The notes: a model not told the origin generated them from the sequence alone. Shown: positions 15,757 to 25,225, numbered from the stretch's first letter. The stretch: 64,000 bases of DNA from Akkermansia biwaensis (GCF_026072915.1 NZ_AP025943.1:2108001-2172000), one strand, 5' to 3'. Translations and numbers: made by a program.

Positions 15757-17427
15757 TTATTCTACTTCTTCCGGGGCCGGAGCGGTTTCCGGTTCAGCTT
15801 TTTCTTCCGGTCCGAATACTTCTACTTCCGTCAGGGCCAGCGGCCGGGCGGGGCTGGTGGATTCAATGCGCAGTGCGCGCGCCTTGACCGCAGAGTTCAG
15901 CTTCCATGTGCTGATGTTGGTGGATTTTTCCGAAGGCGTGGTGGTGAAGGTTTTTTCCGCAAGCACGTTTTTTTCGTTGTCGTACAGCATCACCTTGAAT
16001 TCCTCCATGGTTCCCAGCAGGGTCAGGTTGGCGGGCGTGTAAATGACGATTTTTTCCACGGGACGGTTGGTTTCCGCCCCGAAGTCGATGCCGAACCAGG
16101 CATTTTTTCCTTCCACGACGCCGGTGGCACTGATGGAAACGTCGGAAAGCTCGGAACTGGTGTTTCCGTCAACGGCTTTTTCGGGGCCGTAGGCCGCCAG
16201 CATGTTGCGGGTGGAACTTTGGCGGACTTTCACGCCGGGCTGCACGCTCCAGTTGATTTCACCGGGTTCGGCGGGGACGTGGGGAGCTGATTTTTCAGGG
16301 GCAGCCGGCTGGGGCGCCGGAATTGGAGGTTGCGGAACGGAGGCTGCCGGGGCGGGAACGGCAGGGACTGCGGGCGCATGGTGGCGCGCTTCCTTGGCCG
16401 CCTTGTTGGCTTTCCGCACGACGTCGGCTTTCGCCTCGTTTGCCTTTTGCACCTGTTCGTTGTAGTCGCTGCGCATTTTCGCCACATCCTTTTTGTACAG
16501 GATGCAGGTGTACGTCAGCACGATGCCCACGATCAGGGCCGGAATGAGGTAATAATAAACATTTGACTGCCCTTTCCGCGGCCCGTTCAGGACCATCGCG
16601 GGCTGTACGGACGGCGTTGCCGGGGCTACGGAGATTCCTCCCGCGGGGCGGGCAATGGCCTTGTCCAGGTCAGTGATGAATTCCCCCATGTCCCGGTAGC
16701 GTTCCCTGGGGGACGGATTGATGGCGCGGGAGACTACGGCATCCACTTCATCACTGCACCGGATCAGGGAGGAAGGCATGGCGAATTGCGCCTCCAGGGG
16801 AGTGGTGCGGGTGAGCAGGATGTAAAGCGTCAGTCCCAGGGCGTAGATATCCATGCCCGGCGTGAATGCGGGTTCCGCTCCGGTGACCCATTCCGGGGAG
16901 GCGAAGTCCCCCATGTCCACAGGAGGCTGGGCGGGGTAAATGTTGATGGGAAGCAGCAGTGCGTCTCCGCCGTCGGGACGTATGGTGATTTGCTTGGGCG
17001 TGATGCCTCCATGAAAGATTCCCTTCCGGTGCAGAGTCAGCAGGCCTTCCGCCAGGTTGCGGACGATGGTGAGCGCCGCCTGGGGCTTGATTTGCGGAAT
17101 TTTTTCCATATCCGCCAGGCGCGGATATGGTGAATGGGCGGAGATAATGAAGGTGAAGGGGCCGGCCTGTCCCACTTCGTAAACGCGGAGAAGACCCTGG
17201 TGGGACTGCTCCACGATGGCGCGGGAACGGATGACGAATTCGGGCGTCCAGCCGAAGACGTCCGCTTCCTCAGTAGGAACCAGCCGCAGGATAACGGGGG
17301 CGAAGTTGGATTTGAGCGTGGCGGAAAAGATTTGCTGGGGGCCTTTTGTTCCAATAAGCTGGATGTTTTCCAACTGGGGAAAGAGATGGGAAATCTGGTC
17401 CAGGGAAAGGGAGTCGTCGGCAGGCAT
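15757..17427 (-). CDS. Membrane pseudokinase with C-terminal discoidin-like domain
   Basis: The protein (556 residues) has a protein-kinase-like domain at about 10-258, a transmembrane segment at 291-311, a charged coiled-coil stretch at 318-350, a Pro/Ala-rich linker to 388 and an F5/8 type C (discoidin-like) domain at 391-540 with an AVDGNT signature, placing a binding domain outside the cytoplasm. Kinase lobes are recognisable from FHGGITPKQI (138-147), ASPEW (176-180) and MDIYALGLTLYILLT (192-206), but the catalytic HRD Asp, the DFG motif and the ATP-binding Lys are missing, so it is probably a pseudokinase that senses or scaffolds. The frame is open to 17499; MPADDSL at 17427 is preferred because the extension is non-conserved-looking. 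No good Shine-Dalgarno separates the choices. Confidence 0.8.
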   Translation of the reverse strand: MPADDSLSLDQISHLFPQLENIQLIGTKGPQQIFSATLKSNFAPVILRLVPTEEADVFGWTPEFVIRSRAIVEQSHQGLLRVYEVGQAGPFTFIISAHSPYPRLADMEKIPQIKPQAALTIVRNLAEGLLTLHRKGIFHGGITPKQITIRPDGGDALLLPINIYPAQPPVDMGDFASPEWVTGAEPAFTPGMDIYALGLTLYILLTRTTPLEAQFAMPSSLIRCSDEVDAVVSRAINPSPRERYRDMGEFITDLDKAIARPAGGISVAPATPSVQPAMVLNGPRKGQSNVYYYLIPALIVGIVLTYTCILYKKDVAKMRSDYNEQVQKANEAKADVVRKANKAAKEARHHAPAVPAVPAPAASVPQPPIPAPQPAAPEKSAPHVPAEPGEINWSVQPGVKVRQSSTRNMLAAYGPEKAVDGNTSSELSDVSISATGVVEGKNAWFGIDFGAETNRPVEKIVIYTPANLTLLGTMEEFKVMLYDNEKNVLAEKTFTTTPSEKSTNISTWKLNSAVKARALRIESTSPARPLALTEVEVFGPEEKAEPETAPAPEEVE

Positions 17428-17508
17428 GGAAGAGGGGAATTGTATTGGCAAATATACTACCTTAAAAATACACGGGGAGGCAACTCCATAAGCAGGCATT
17501 TATGGCCC

Positions 17509-19248
17509 TTACGGTCTTTTCAGGATGACGGGCCGGGCTGGGTTGGTCTGCCAGACGGGAACGGCGGCGTTGGCTTCCGTTTCTTCCAGCACTTTTTTCC
17601 CTTTGACGTTGACCAGGTGCTCCCGCAGGATTCTCCGCAATTCCACCGCGGCGGCGGGATCGTCCTGAACGCTGTGTCCGGATGGGACGATTTTTTCGCT
17701 GACGCTCCAATCCAGGTGGGAGGAGCTGTATTTGACGATGCCGTCGGATGAATAGGGCGTGTTGTTTTTCCCCCTGTCCCCGATGATGGAATGGACCGGG
17801 ACGGACGGGGCGCAGCGCAGCTCGGACATGTGTTTGACCAGTGAGGAGTGCGGGGAAAGCTGGCGGATGCTGGTGAGTTCGTCCTTCAGTTGCAGGGGAT
17901 TGAGCAGAAACATGCCCCTGCTGAGGGTGGCGATGCGGGTGGCTTCCTCAAGTACGTCCGAGGGGAGGTCGATCAAGCGCTGCCCCAGGCGTCCTATCCA
18001 GTTGTCCGCAAAGGTGGAGCCGCGGTGGGGAGTGGCCATGTACACGATGCGGGTGACTCCCCTGGCCGGGTTGAAAATGAAGTTGTTATGGAGCTGTTCC
18101 AGCGTGTGGTCGTCGCAATGCAGCGGAGTGAGCGCTTCCTTCCAGTTGGACGCAGTCATGCTTTCAAAGGTTTCCGGGGGGAGCTCAAACAATCCTTTCA
18201 TGAGGATCCACGGCTTGGTGGATGTGTTGAAGCGGGTGATGAGGCCGCCCATGGAATGCCCCACCATGACGATGTTGTTCATTTCCCTGGAAACTCCGCC
18301 GGGGTTGTATTCCTGCATGAGCTCCGCCAGGGCCGCCCGCTGCCGGCCGGCCGGGATGGTCCAGGCCAGTCCGGAAGGATAGCCGAAGAACCAGAACTGG
18401 TAGTTTTCCCGGATGACGGGGTCCACCAGAAGCCGGTTGGTCAGGTTGGCGAAGGTGGCGGGGCCGGACATCAGACCGTGGGTGAAGAGGACGGGAATTT
18501 TTTTCGGGTCGTAGGGCTCGGAGAAATAAAGCCCCATGGTGCTGATGGCTTTTTTGGGACGGAAGGCTCCCAGCAGTTCCGTGCCGTCCGCGTCAGAGAG
18601 TTTCCAGAAAAGGGCGATCGGGACGGAGAAGTTGGCTGCCAGGGGTTGGCGCACCTTGTGGCGGCCGATGAAGATGTGTTCGTTCATCAGGCGCGGGAGG
18701 GTGCGGAGGGTGGGTTTCCCGTCCACCATGCGGTCAAAGTCCAGAATGGCCGTCAGCGTGTGTACGTTGCCGTTGTCCCTGAGCATGTTCGCGTGGGGGC
18801 GGGAGATACCTTCCGGAGCCAGCCCCGCCAGAGGGATTCCCATTCCTTCCACGGTGACGGTTTCCCGCAGGCGGTAGGTGGAGTCCACCTCGTCGGACAT
18901 GAAGATGGCCTCGTAATGCCAGGGGTTGCTGTCCCTGGCGTAGGGAGATTTTTCAATAACGAAGGGGAGACTTTGGAGCATGGCTTCGTCCATGCCGCCG
19001 TTGCGGTTGGCCTGCTTGAGATGGGAAGCCAGTTTGCGGATGCAGGCATTGTATTTTTTTCTGGCTTCCGGCCATTCCCGGCTGCGCTTAGGCGATGAAA
19101 GAACGAGCCATGCCTCCCGGGCCTCCTGAATAGCCAGAGCATCGTCCTGATAATGGGTGTAGGGGGCTTTCTGCAGCTGGCTGTGCACGGAACAGCCGGA
19201 GAGTCCCAGCATGAGGCCGAGAAGAATGACGAGAGGGGCCGTATTCAT
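17509..19248 (-). CDS. Lipoprotein lipase/esterase, alpha/beta hydrolase fold
   Basis: The product (579 residues) begins with a lipoprotein signal peptide whose lipobox is LSGC at about 17-20, so it is anchored in the membrane on the periplasmic side or surface. The alpha/beta hydrolase core is in the C-terminal half: the oxyanion region VLFTHGLMSGPATF, the nucleophile elbow VGHSMGGL, and a late SDGIVKY Asp and PSGHS His consistent with a Ser-Asp-His triad. Substrate is unknown; acyl esters or phospholipid are possible. The frame is open upstream to 19410, but the signal peptide fixes the start at 19248. An 8-bp tandem tract lies immediately upstream of the start. Confidence 0.82.
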   Translation of the reverse strand: MNTAPLVILLGLMLGLSGCSVHSQLQKAPYTHYQDDALAIQEAREAWLVLSSPKRSREWPEARKKYNACIRKLASHLKQANRNGGMDEAMLQSLPFVIEKSPYARDSNPWHYEAIFMSDEVDSTYRLRETVTVEGMGIPLAGLAPEGISRPHANMLRDNGNVHTLTAILDFDRMVDGKPTLRTLPRLMNEHIFIGRHKVRQPLAANFSVPIALFWKLSDADGTELLGAFRPKKAISTMGLYFSEPYDPKKIPVLFTHGLMSGPATFANLTNRLLVDPVIRENYQFWFFGYPSGLAWTIPAGRQRAALAELMQEYNPGGVSREMNNIVMVGHSMGGLITRFNTSTKPWILMKGLFELPPETFESMTASNWKEALTPLHCDDHTLEQLHNNFIFNPARGVTRIVYMATPHRGSTFADNWIGRLGQRLIDLPSDVLEEATRIATLSRGMFLLNPLQLKDELTSIRQLSPHSSLVKHMSELRCAPSVPVHSIIGDRGKNNTPYSSDGIVKYSSSHLDWSVSEKIVPSGHSVQDDPAAAVELRRILREHLVNVKGKKVLEETEANAAVPVWQTNPARPVILKRP

Positions 19249-19260
19249 GGCGGGATGGAG

Positions 19261-19284
19261 AGAAGGGGAGAAGGGGAGAAGGGG
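19261..19284. repeat. AGAAGGGG x3 tandem tract before the lipase start
   Basis: Three perfect 8-bp AGAAGGGG units plus imperfect flanks lie 13-36 bp upstream of the lipoprotein lipase ATG, giving a CT-rich tract on the coding strand. Such tracts can slip during replication and alter spacing around translation signals. Confidence 0.7.
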
Positions 19285-19295
19285 AGAAGAAGGGA

Positions 19296-20522
19296 TCAGG
19301 AAAGCATTTCCAGCGCCCTGTTCATGGAGCGGAGGAAAGTTTTCACTTCCTCTTCCGTGTTGTACAGGGCGAATGAGGCGCGGGTGGTTCCCGTGGTTCC
19401 CAATGCGCACATGAGGGGCTGGCAGCAGTGGTGCCCGGTGCGGACGGCAATTCCCATCTGGTCCAGAAGGGTTCCCAGGTCGTAGTGATGGATGCCCTCC
19501 GCCAGTACGGAAACGACGGCGCTGTGCGGCACATCCGGGGCCAGCACGGTCAGCCGCGGCATGGCCTTGAGCCCTTCCACGGCCATGTCCGTGAGCTTTT
19601 GTTCATGCGCGGCGATGTTGTGCAGCCCCAGTCCGGAGACATAGTCCATGGCGGCGGCCATGGCGACGGCCCCTTCAATGTTGGGGGTACCTGCCTCGTA
19701 TTTGAAAGGAATGTCGTTGTAAACGGTTTTTTCAAAGGTGACTTCCTTGATCATTTCCCCTCCGCCCATCCACGGCGGGAGCTGTTCCAGCAGTTCCCTT
19801 TTTCCCCACAGGGCGCCGATACCCGTGGGGGCGTACAGCTTGTGGCCGGAGAAGGCGTAAAAGTCGCAGCCCAGTTCCTGAACGTCGACTTTCATGTGGG
19901 AGACGGCCTGCGCACCGTCCACCAGGACGATGGTGTCCGGCCTGTTTTGTCTGGCCAGCGCCGTGATTTCCCGAACGGGGTTGACTGTTCCCAGCGTGTT
20001 GGAGACATGCCCGATGGCCACAATGCGGGTACGGGGGGAAAGCAGGTTTTGATAGGCTTCCATGTCCAGCGTCTGGCCCGGCGTCAGGGGAATGACGCGG
20101 AGGACCGCGCCCGTGCGTTCGCAGAGCATCTGCCACGGGACGATGTTGGAATGGTGTTCCGCCGCGGACAAGATGATTTCCTCCCCGGGCCTGATCATTC
20201 CGGATTTGGCAATCGTGTCCGCCGCCAGGTTGATGCCCATGGTACAGCCGGAGGTGAACAGGAGTTCCGCCGTTTCCGGAGCGTTGATGAATCCGGCGGC
20301 TGTTTCCCGCGCCTGTTCGTGCGCTTCCGTGGCCAGCTGGCTCAGGTAATGGGAGCCGCGGTGGACGTTGGCGTTCTGCGTTTCATAATAGCGCCGGGAG
20401 GCGTCCAGGACGGCCAGCGGCTTTTGAGTGGTGGCCGCGTTATCCAGGTAAATAAGCGGTTTGCCGTGCACCTGGGTTTTCAGAATCGGAAACTGGGCGC
20501 GGATGGTTGCTGTATCAAGCAT
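19296..20522 (-). CDS. sufS: Cysteine desulfurase, SufS type
   Basis: SufS (408 residues) removes sulfur from cysteine as a protein persulfide for Fe-S cluster assembly, using pyridoxal phosphate. The start IYLDNAATTQKP (about 24-35) and NVHRGSHYLS (about 52-61) are characteristic of group II desulfurases; SGHKLYAPTG near 225 holds the PLP lysine, and RTGHHCCQP contains the catalytic Cys366. The double Cys is slightly unusual, as most SufS have HHCAQP. No sufBCD or sufU genes lie beside it in the window. It starts only 2 bp after the rhodanese gene stops, suggesting coupled expression of two sulfur-handling proteins. Confidence 0.95.
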   Translation of the reverse strand: MLDTATIRAQFPILKTQVHGKPLIYLDNAATTQKPLAVLDASRRYYETQNANVHRGSHYLSQLATEAHEQARETAAGFINAPETAELLFTSGCTMGINLAADTIAKSGMIRPGEEIILSAAEHHSNIVPWQMLCERTGAVLRVIPLTPGQTLDMEAYQNLLSPRTRIVAIGHVSNTLGTVNPVREITALARQNRPDTIVLVDGAQAVSHMKVDVQELGCDFYAFSGHKLYAPTGIGALWGKRELLEQLPPWMGGGEMIKEVTFEKTVYNDIPFKYEAGTPNIEGAVAMAAAMDYVSGLGLHNIAAHEQKLTDMAVEGLKAMPRLTVLAPDVPHSAVVSVLAEGIHHYDLGTLLDQMGIAVRTGHHCCQPLMCALGTTGTTRASFALYNTEEEVKTFLRSMNRALEMLS

Positions 20523-20524
20523 GG

Positions 20525-21007
20525 TTATTGTACAAGTGAAGGTTCTTTGCGCAGTTCGTCCCAGCCGCCTTCCAGAATGAAGACGGGCGCCCGGATGCCG
20601 TATTCCGGCTTTTTAAGTTCGTTGGCTACGGCCGTGCTGGAATTGCAGTCCCTGCTGCAGAAGATGACGATGCAGTACCCCTTGTCCTCCGCCGTCATCA
20701 GGGCCTCCATGGCACCGGCAAGCAGTTCCTGGTAATTGTCGTCAGCCGGACGCACGGGATAGACGGGGGCCTGCGTGATGGTGTGGCGTTCGAAGTCGTC
20801 CTGATTTCTGGCGTCTATCCAGACGATTTTTCCCGGCCAGTCCTTCAGGACCTGGGAAAGACAGACATGCCCTTCCTCCAGCAATTCCGGGTTGCAGGGA
20901 GGTGTGCGCAGCGGCTGGATGACGCGCAGATCCAGCACGGCTATCCCTACGGCCAGCAGCAGTATGACCAGCAGGAGTTTCAGGGCTGTGGAAAGGGCGT
21001 CTCTCAT
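20525..21007 (-). CDS. Membrane-anchored rhodanese-like protein
   Basis: The 160-residue protein has an N-terminal membrane segment (about 7-27) followed by a rhodanese-like domain. IVWIDARNQDDFERHTITQA at about 61-80 is the first rhodanese motif, and IVIFCSRDCNSS at about 113-124 contains a candidate active-site Cys in the loop position. Rhodaneses transfer sulfane sulfur to acceptors; facing outward it may act in the periplasm. It lies between DUF1573 (19 bp) and sufS (2 bp). Both Cys of CSRDC are present, so activity is plausible but not shown. Confidence 0.83.
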   Translation of the reverse strand: MRDALSTALKLLLVILLLAVGIAVLDLRVIQPLRTPPCNPELLEEGHVCLSQVLKDWPGKIVWIDARNQDDFERHTITQAPVYPVRPADDNYQELLAGAMEALMTAEDKGYCIVIFCSRDCNSSTAVANELKKPEYGIRAPVFILEGGWDELRKEPSLVQ

Positions 21008-21026
21008 GGCGGGGTATGAAGGGGAT

Positions 21027-21689
21027 TCAGTCTTCCTTGATGGTCAGGAATCCCATTTGCCGTTTGTAACGCGGAACGGTGGAATCCGTCCGGACCCAGA
21101 TGGTGTTGAAAGCCGGCTTGTCCGTGGATTTTGGGGTGACGATGATTTTGTATTCCTTCCCTTTTTGAACGGTGACAGGCTCGTAGTCAAAAGCGTCCCC
21201 CGTCAGGTCCACCGTTGTCAGGTTGACGGGCAGTTCCTTGGAGATGGTGATGTGGATGGTCTTGGGGGTAGCGGGAGCCCCCTTCGTCCATTCCAGCTTG
21301 CGGGGCTCCATGCGGATAATGTCCGGAATCTGTGCCCGGATGACCAGCTTGTAGGCGGAGCCGTTGGCGTGTACGGTCATGTCTTTGTCCACCGTACCGG
21401 AAAAATTGCCGGTTTTCATCACGGCTGTCACGGTTCCGGATTCCCCTGGAGCGTAGGTCAGCTTGTTGTCCCTGACTCCGGCGGTGGTGCAGTCGCAGGA
21501 GACGCTGATTTTGCTGATGGTGACGGGAACGCCGGAAGTGTTGGTGAAGGGGAACGCCGCCGTGATGCTGTCCTGGGCCGGGGCCACCTTGACGGGGACG
21601 ACCGTTTCCTTGAAGGACAGTTCATCCTTGCCGGAAGCGGCGCTTCCGCACAACAACAGGCCTGACAGGATGAAAGTCCGCACGGTCAT
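21027..21689 (-). CDS. DUF1573 domain secreted protein
   Basis: The 220-residue protein has a signal peptide (about 1-20) and then a DUF1573 Ig-like domain. The signature is FPFTNTSGVPVTISKISVSC followed by DCTTAG, close to the usual SSCGCT motif. The second half, from about 125, looks like another beta-sandwich. DUF1573 proteins are abundant in Bacteroidetes and Verrucomicrobia and are exported, with no firm function. It sits 7 bp from lspA and 19 bp from the rhodanese gene, in the run that starts with ileS. Confidence 0.85.
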   Translation of the reverse strand: MTVRTFILSGLLLCGSAASGKDELSFKETVVPVKVAPAQDSITAAFPFTNTSGVPVTISKISVSCDCTTAGVRDNKLTYAPGESGTVTAVMKTGNFSGTVDKDMTVHANGSAYKLVIRAQIPDIIRMEPRKLEWTKGAPATPKTIHITISKELPVNLTTVDLTGDAFDYEPVTVQKGKEYKIIVTPKSTDKPAFNTIWVRTDSTVPRYKRQMGFLTIKED

Positions 21690-21696
21690 GATCGTT

Positions 21697-22470
21697 TCAG
21701 GATGGAGTTTCCTCTTTGCTGCGGGAAGAGAAGATGCTGGCGATGAAGAAGATGATCGCCGCCACGAAGATGCAGGAATCCGCCACGTTGAAGGCTGGCC
21801 AGCGGTAGTTGATTACGGGAAGGGTGACGTCGATGAAGTCCACCACATAGCCGTTCAGCAGCTTGGTGAAAAAGCCGTGCGGCTGTTCGTAGGGAAGCAG
21901 GAAGCCCTGCACGAGGCGGTCCGTCAGATTGCCGGCCACGCCCGCCAGCAGGAGCACGTAGGCAAGCTTGAGCCATACCGTATGGAAAAAGTTTTTCCGG
22001 TATAATACGATGAGGGCGATGATCGCCAGCACGGGGATGCCCAAAAAGACGTAGCTGGACCAGGCCGTTCCGTTCCCCAGGCCGAAGGCCACTCCCGTAT
22101 TGTGCACCCTGGTGATGTTCACCATCCCGTCAAGGAAGGTGATGGGTTCCAGATCCCGGAGGCGGTTCAGCGCGTTCACTGAATTCTGGTTCAGGTCGGT
22201 GTATCGTGCCATGTCCTCAGCAGGTATGGGACCGTTGGTGAAGAAATCGATGATGCCGCCGGCATGAATGTGCTGAAACCCCGGAAAGCCGGGTATATGA
22301 GCATACTTGTGGGTATGCTCGTCCACATAGTTCAGCGGAAAGCGGTGGATGATCCACAGCTTGCTGACCTGGTCCAAAATGTACAGCCCCACGCCCAGCA
22401 GGCTCCACCAGAGCCAGCCGAGGCTTTTCTTTGTGCGGGGGGCGGAATCCGTTTCCGTCTGGTTGTCCAT
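21697..22470 (-). CDS. lspA: Lipoprotein signal peptidase II
   Basis: LspA (257 residues) cleaves the signal peptides of diacylated prolipoproteins in the inner membrane. The aspartic catalytic pair is visible in GNLTDRL and FNVADS, and NTGVAFGL carries the conserved Asn and Phe-Gly. It is longer than usual (about 160) because of an insert at about 45-115 between the first helix and the core, probably a periplasmic loop with HTHKYAHIPGFPGFQH. Gene order ileS-lspA is widely conserved, here with a 25-bp gap. Its substrates should include the lipoprotein lipase and the small lipoprotein in this window. Confidence 0.93.
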   Translation of the reverse strand: MDNQTETDSAPRTKKSLGWLWWSLLGVGLYILDQVSKLWIIHRFPLNYVDEHTHKYAHIPGFPGFQHIHAGGIIDFFTNGPIPAEDMARYTDLNQNSVNALNRLRDLEPITFLDGMVNITRVHNTGVAFGLGNGTAWSSYVFLGIPVLAIIALIVLYRKNFFHTVWLKLAYVLLLAGVAGNLTDRLVQGFLLPYEQPHGFFTKLLNGYVVDFIDVTLPVINYRWPAFNVADSCIFVAAIIFFIASIFSSRSKEETPS

Positions 22471-22495
22471 GAGTCAGGGAAGAATTGTTTACGGT

Positions 22496-25225
22496 TCAGG
22501 AAAGTACTTCCGAGCAGCGTTCGCAGACGTCTGCACCTTCTTCTTCAGGTTCGTACCGGCGGCATCTCGGGCACATGGCGTGTTCCGTCCTGAGGGCAGT
22601 AGCGGCCAGTTCCGGCCCGGTCTGGACACTCAAGTCCGCAATGATGAAGAATTCCGTGCAGAAGGCACGGTCTTCCAGCAGGGCCACCACGTCCTCGCTT
22701 TCATTGGAGGGGACGGTAAGCCGGATGTCCGCTTCATTATTTTTGGAGAAGGTTTTGGCCTTTACCTGCTCTTCGATCGCCACCTGGATGACGGATTTGA
22801 TTTCCAGCAAGCGGGAGACGACGGAGGAGGCTTCCTGCGTATCGTATTCCGGCATGGGGGCGGGAAAGTCCTGCTCATGCACACTGCCTTCGTAACCGGC
22901 GTATTCCCAGGCTTCGTCCGCCGTAAAGGCCAGGATGGGGGCCAGCAGGCGGCACAGGGCCTTGAAGATGATGGTCATGGCCGTCAGCGTGGCGCGGCGG
23001 CGCACGGAAGTGACGGAGTCGCAGTAAAGGCGGTCCTTCGTGGTGTCCACATACAGCGCGGACAGGTCGCTCGTGCAGAATTGGTTGATGACGCTGAACG
23101 CCTTGCGGAAGTCATAGGCTTCATACGCCTTGAGCGTTTCACGGATGACGGCGTTGAGGCGTTCCAGAATCCAGCGGTCCAGGATGGGCATGTGTTCCGG
23201 GGAGACGGCCTGCGTGGCAAAGTCGAACCTGTTGATGTTGCCCAGCAGGATGCGCAGGGTGTTGCGCAGGCGGCGGTAGGGTTCCGTGACCTGCTTGAAG
23301 AGGTCTTCCCCGAAGGGGACTTCATTCTGCCAGTCCACGGAAGCAGCCCACAGGCGCACGATGTCCGCGCCGTATTTGTCGTAATAATAGGCGGCGTCGA
23401 TGGGTTTGCCGCTTTTCGCGTCGGATTTGGAAGTCTTTTTCCCGGTATCCTTGTCCACCACGAATCCGTGGGTCATCACGGCCTTGTACGGGGCTGTGCC
23501 GCGCCAGGCGACGGAAAGCATCAGGGAACTTTGGAACCAGCCGCGGTGCTGGTCCGTAGCTTCCAGGTACAGGTCCGCCGGGGCGTCCAGGCCGGGGCGG
23601 GAATCCATGACGGCCATGTGGGAGCTGCCGGAATCAATCCAGACATCCAGCGTATCCTTGCCCTTTTTCCAGGTTTTGGGAAGGCCCAGGCGCTCGCACA
23701 GGGCTTCGTCGGAAAGTTCAAACCAGATGTTGGAGCCGTGGGCTTCCACCATGTCCGCGATTTTGCGCACTAGCGCGGCGTCCAGAACGGCCTTGCCGTC
23801 CTCGTCAAAAAAGACGGGGAGCGGGACGCCCCAGGTGCGCTGGCGGGAGATGCACCAGTCCGGCCGGGCTTCCACCGTGCCGTAAATGCGGTTGCGGCCC
23901 CAGGCGGGCAGCCACTGCACCTTGTCAATCTGTTCCAGCGCTTGCGGGCGCAATTTGTCCATGGAGATGAAGAATTGTTCCACCGCGCGGAAGATGATGG
24001 GGGTCTTGGAACGCCAGCAGTGCGGGTACTGGTGGCGGTATTCCTCCACGCCGAAGAGGTTGTTGTCCTTTTCCAGCATGGCGATGATGTCCTTGTTGGC
24101 GTCAAATACGTGTTTCCCTGTCAGGGCGGGAACACCCACTTCTTCCGTATATTTGCCGTCGTCGTCCACCGGGGAAAGGACGGGCAGCTCGTACTGGCGG
24201 CCTACGTTGTAGTCGTCCGCACCGTGGCCGGGAGCGATGTGGACGGCGCCGGTGCCGGTATCCGTCGTGACGAAGTCCGCCAGAATGATTCTGGATGTGC
24301 GGGAAAGGAAGGGATGTTGCGCTTCGCAGTTTTCCAGTTCCGCTCCCTGGAATTCACGGATGGTTTCCGCCAGGGCCCAGCCTGTCTTCTGCGCGAACGC
24401 GTCCAGAAGCTCTTTCACGATGACGAGGGTTTCCGTCTGGCCGTCCTTCATGAATTTTCCGGCCACATACGTGAAGCGCGGATGAAGGGCGATGCCGACG
24501 TTGGCGGGCAGCGTCCAGGGCGTGGTGGTCCAGATGACCATGGAGGCTTTCAGCCCCAGGGGATTGTCCAGCAGGGGAAAGCGGACGAACACGGAAGAGC
24601 TGACCTTTTCCTTGTAGTCGATTTCCGCTTCCGCCAGCGCGGTGTAGGCCCCGTAGGACCACTGGACGGGTTTGCGGCTCTGGTACACGGCTCCGTCTTC
24701 CACCAGTTTGGCGAAGACGCGCAGAATGTTGGCTTCATAGGCCGGGTCCATCGTCAGGTAGGGGTGCTCCCAGTCGCCGAAAACGCCCAGGCGGCGGAAG
24801 GAAGTCCGTTGAATGTCGATGAAGCCCCTGGCAAATTCCACGCAGCGGCGGCGGATTTCCGCCGCGTCCAGGTCGCGGGCCTTTTGAACCACCTTGAATT
24901 CGATGGGGAGGCCGTGGCAGTCCCAGCCGGGAACGTACGGCGCGGCGTAACCGGCCATGGTTTTGGACTTGAGGATCAGGTCCTTCAGAATCTTGTTCAG
25001 GGCCGTTCCCATGTGCACGTCGCCATTGGCGAAGGGGGGGCCGTCGTGAAGGAGGAAACGGGGTGCGCCCTGTTCTATCCTGCGGGACAAAATTCGTTCG
25101 TACAGCCCGGTGTCTTCCCACTTTTTCAGGCGTACGGGTTCGTTTTTCGTCAAGTCTCCCCTCATCGGGAAGCCGGTCTCCGGCAACAGGATGGTGTCTT
25201 TATAATTCTTTTCGGGCGCACTCAT
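22496..25225 (-). CDS. ileS: Isoleucyl-tRNA synthetase
   Basis: IleRS (909 residues) charges tRNA-Ile in the cytoplasm. The class I HIGH-like motif is within PPFANGDVHMGTALNK, the KMSKS-like motif reads KTSKS, and the editing CP1 domain lies between them. The C-terminus ends in a zinc ribbon with two Cys pairs (CPRC and CERC), as in the bacterial type 1 enzyme. The start MSAPEKNYKDT at 25225 is six codons inside the longest frame and fits family N-termini. It leads the ileS-lspA-DUF1573-rhodanese-sufS run. The resistance-linked type 2 form lacks this zinc arrangement, so mupirocin sensitivity would be the family expectation. Confidence 0.97.
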   Translation of the reverse strand: MSAPEKNYKDTILLPETGFPMRGDLTKNEPVRLKKWEDTGLYERILSRRIEQGAPRFLLHDGPPFANGDVHMGTALNKILKDLILKSKTMAGYAAPYVPGWDCHGLPIEFKVVQKARDLDAAEIRRRCVEFARGFIDIQRTSFRRLGVFGDWEHPYLTMDPAYEANILRVFAKLVEDGAVYQSRKPVQWSYGAYTALAEAEIDYKEKVSSSVFVRFPLLDNPLGLKASMVIWTTTPWTLPANVGIALHPRFTYVAGKFMKDGQTETLVIVKELLDAFAQKTGWALAETIREFQGAELENCEAQHPFLSRTSRIILADFVTTDTGTGAVHIAPGHGADDYNVGRQYELPVLSPVDDDGKYTEEVGVPALTGKHVFDANKDIIAMLEKDNNLFGVEEYRHQYPHCWRSKTPIIFRAVEQFFISMDKLRPQALEQIDKVQWLPAWGRNRIYGTVEARPDWCISRQRTWGVPLPVFFDEDGKAVLDAALVRKIADMVEAHGSNIWFELSDEALCERLGLPKTWKKGKDTLDVWIDSGSSHMAVMDSRPGLDAPADLYLEATDQHRGWFQSSLMLSVAWRGTAPYKAVMTHGFVVDKDTGKKTSKSDAKSGKPIDAAYYYDKYGADIVRLWAASVDWQNEVPFGEDLFKQVTEPYRRLRNTLRILLGNINRFDFATQAVSPEHMPILDRWILERLNAVIRETLKAYEAYDFRKAFSVINQFCTSDLSALYVDTTKDRLYCDSVTSVRRRATLTAMTIIFKALCRLLAPILAFTADEAWEYAGYEGSVHEQDFPAPMPEYDTQEASSVVSRLLEIKSVIQVAIEEQVKAKTFSKNNEADIRLTVPSNESEDVVALLEDRAFCTEFFIIADLSVQTGPELAATALRTEHAMCPRCRRYEPEEEGADVCERCSEVLS

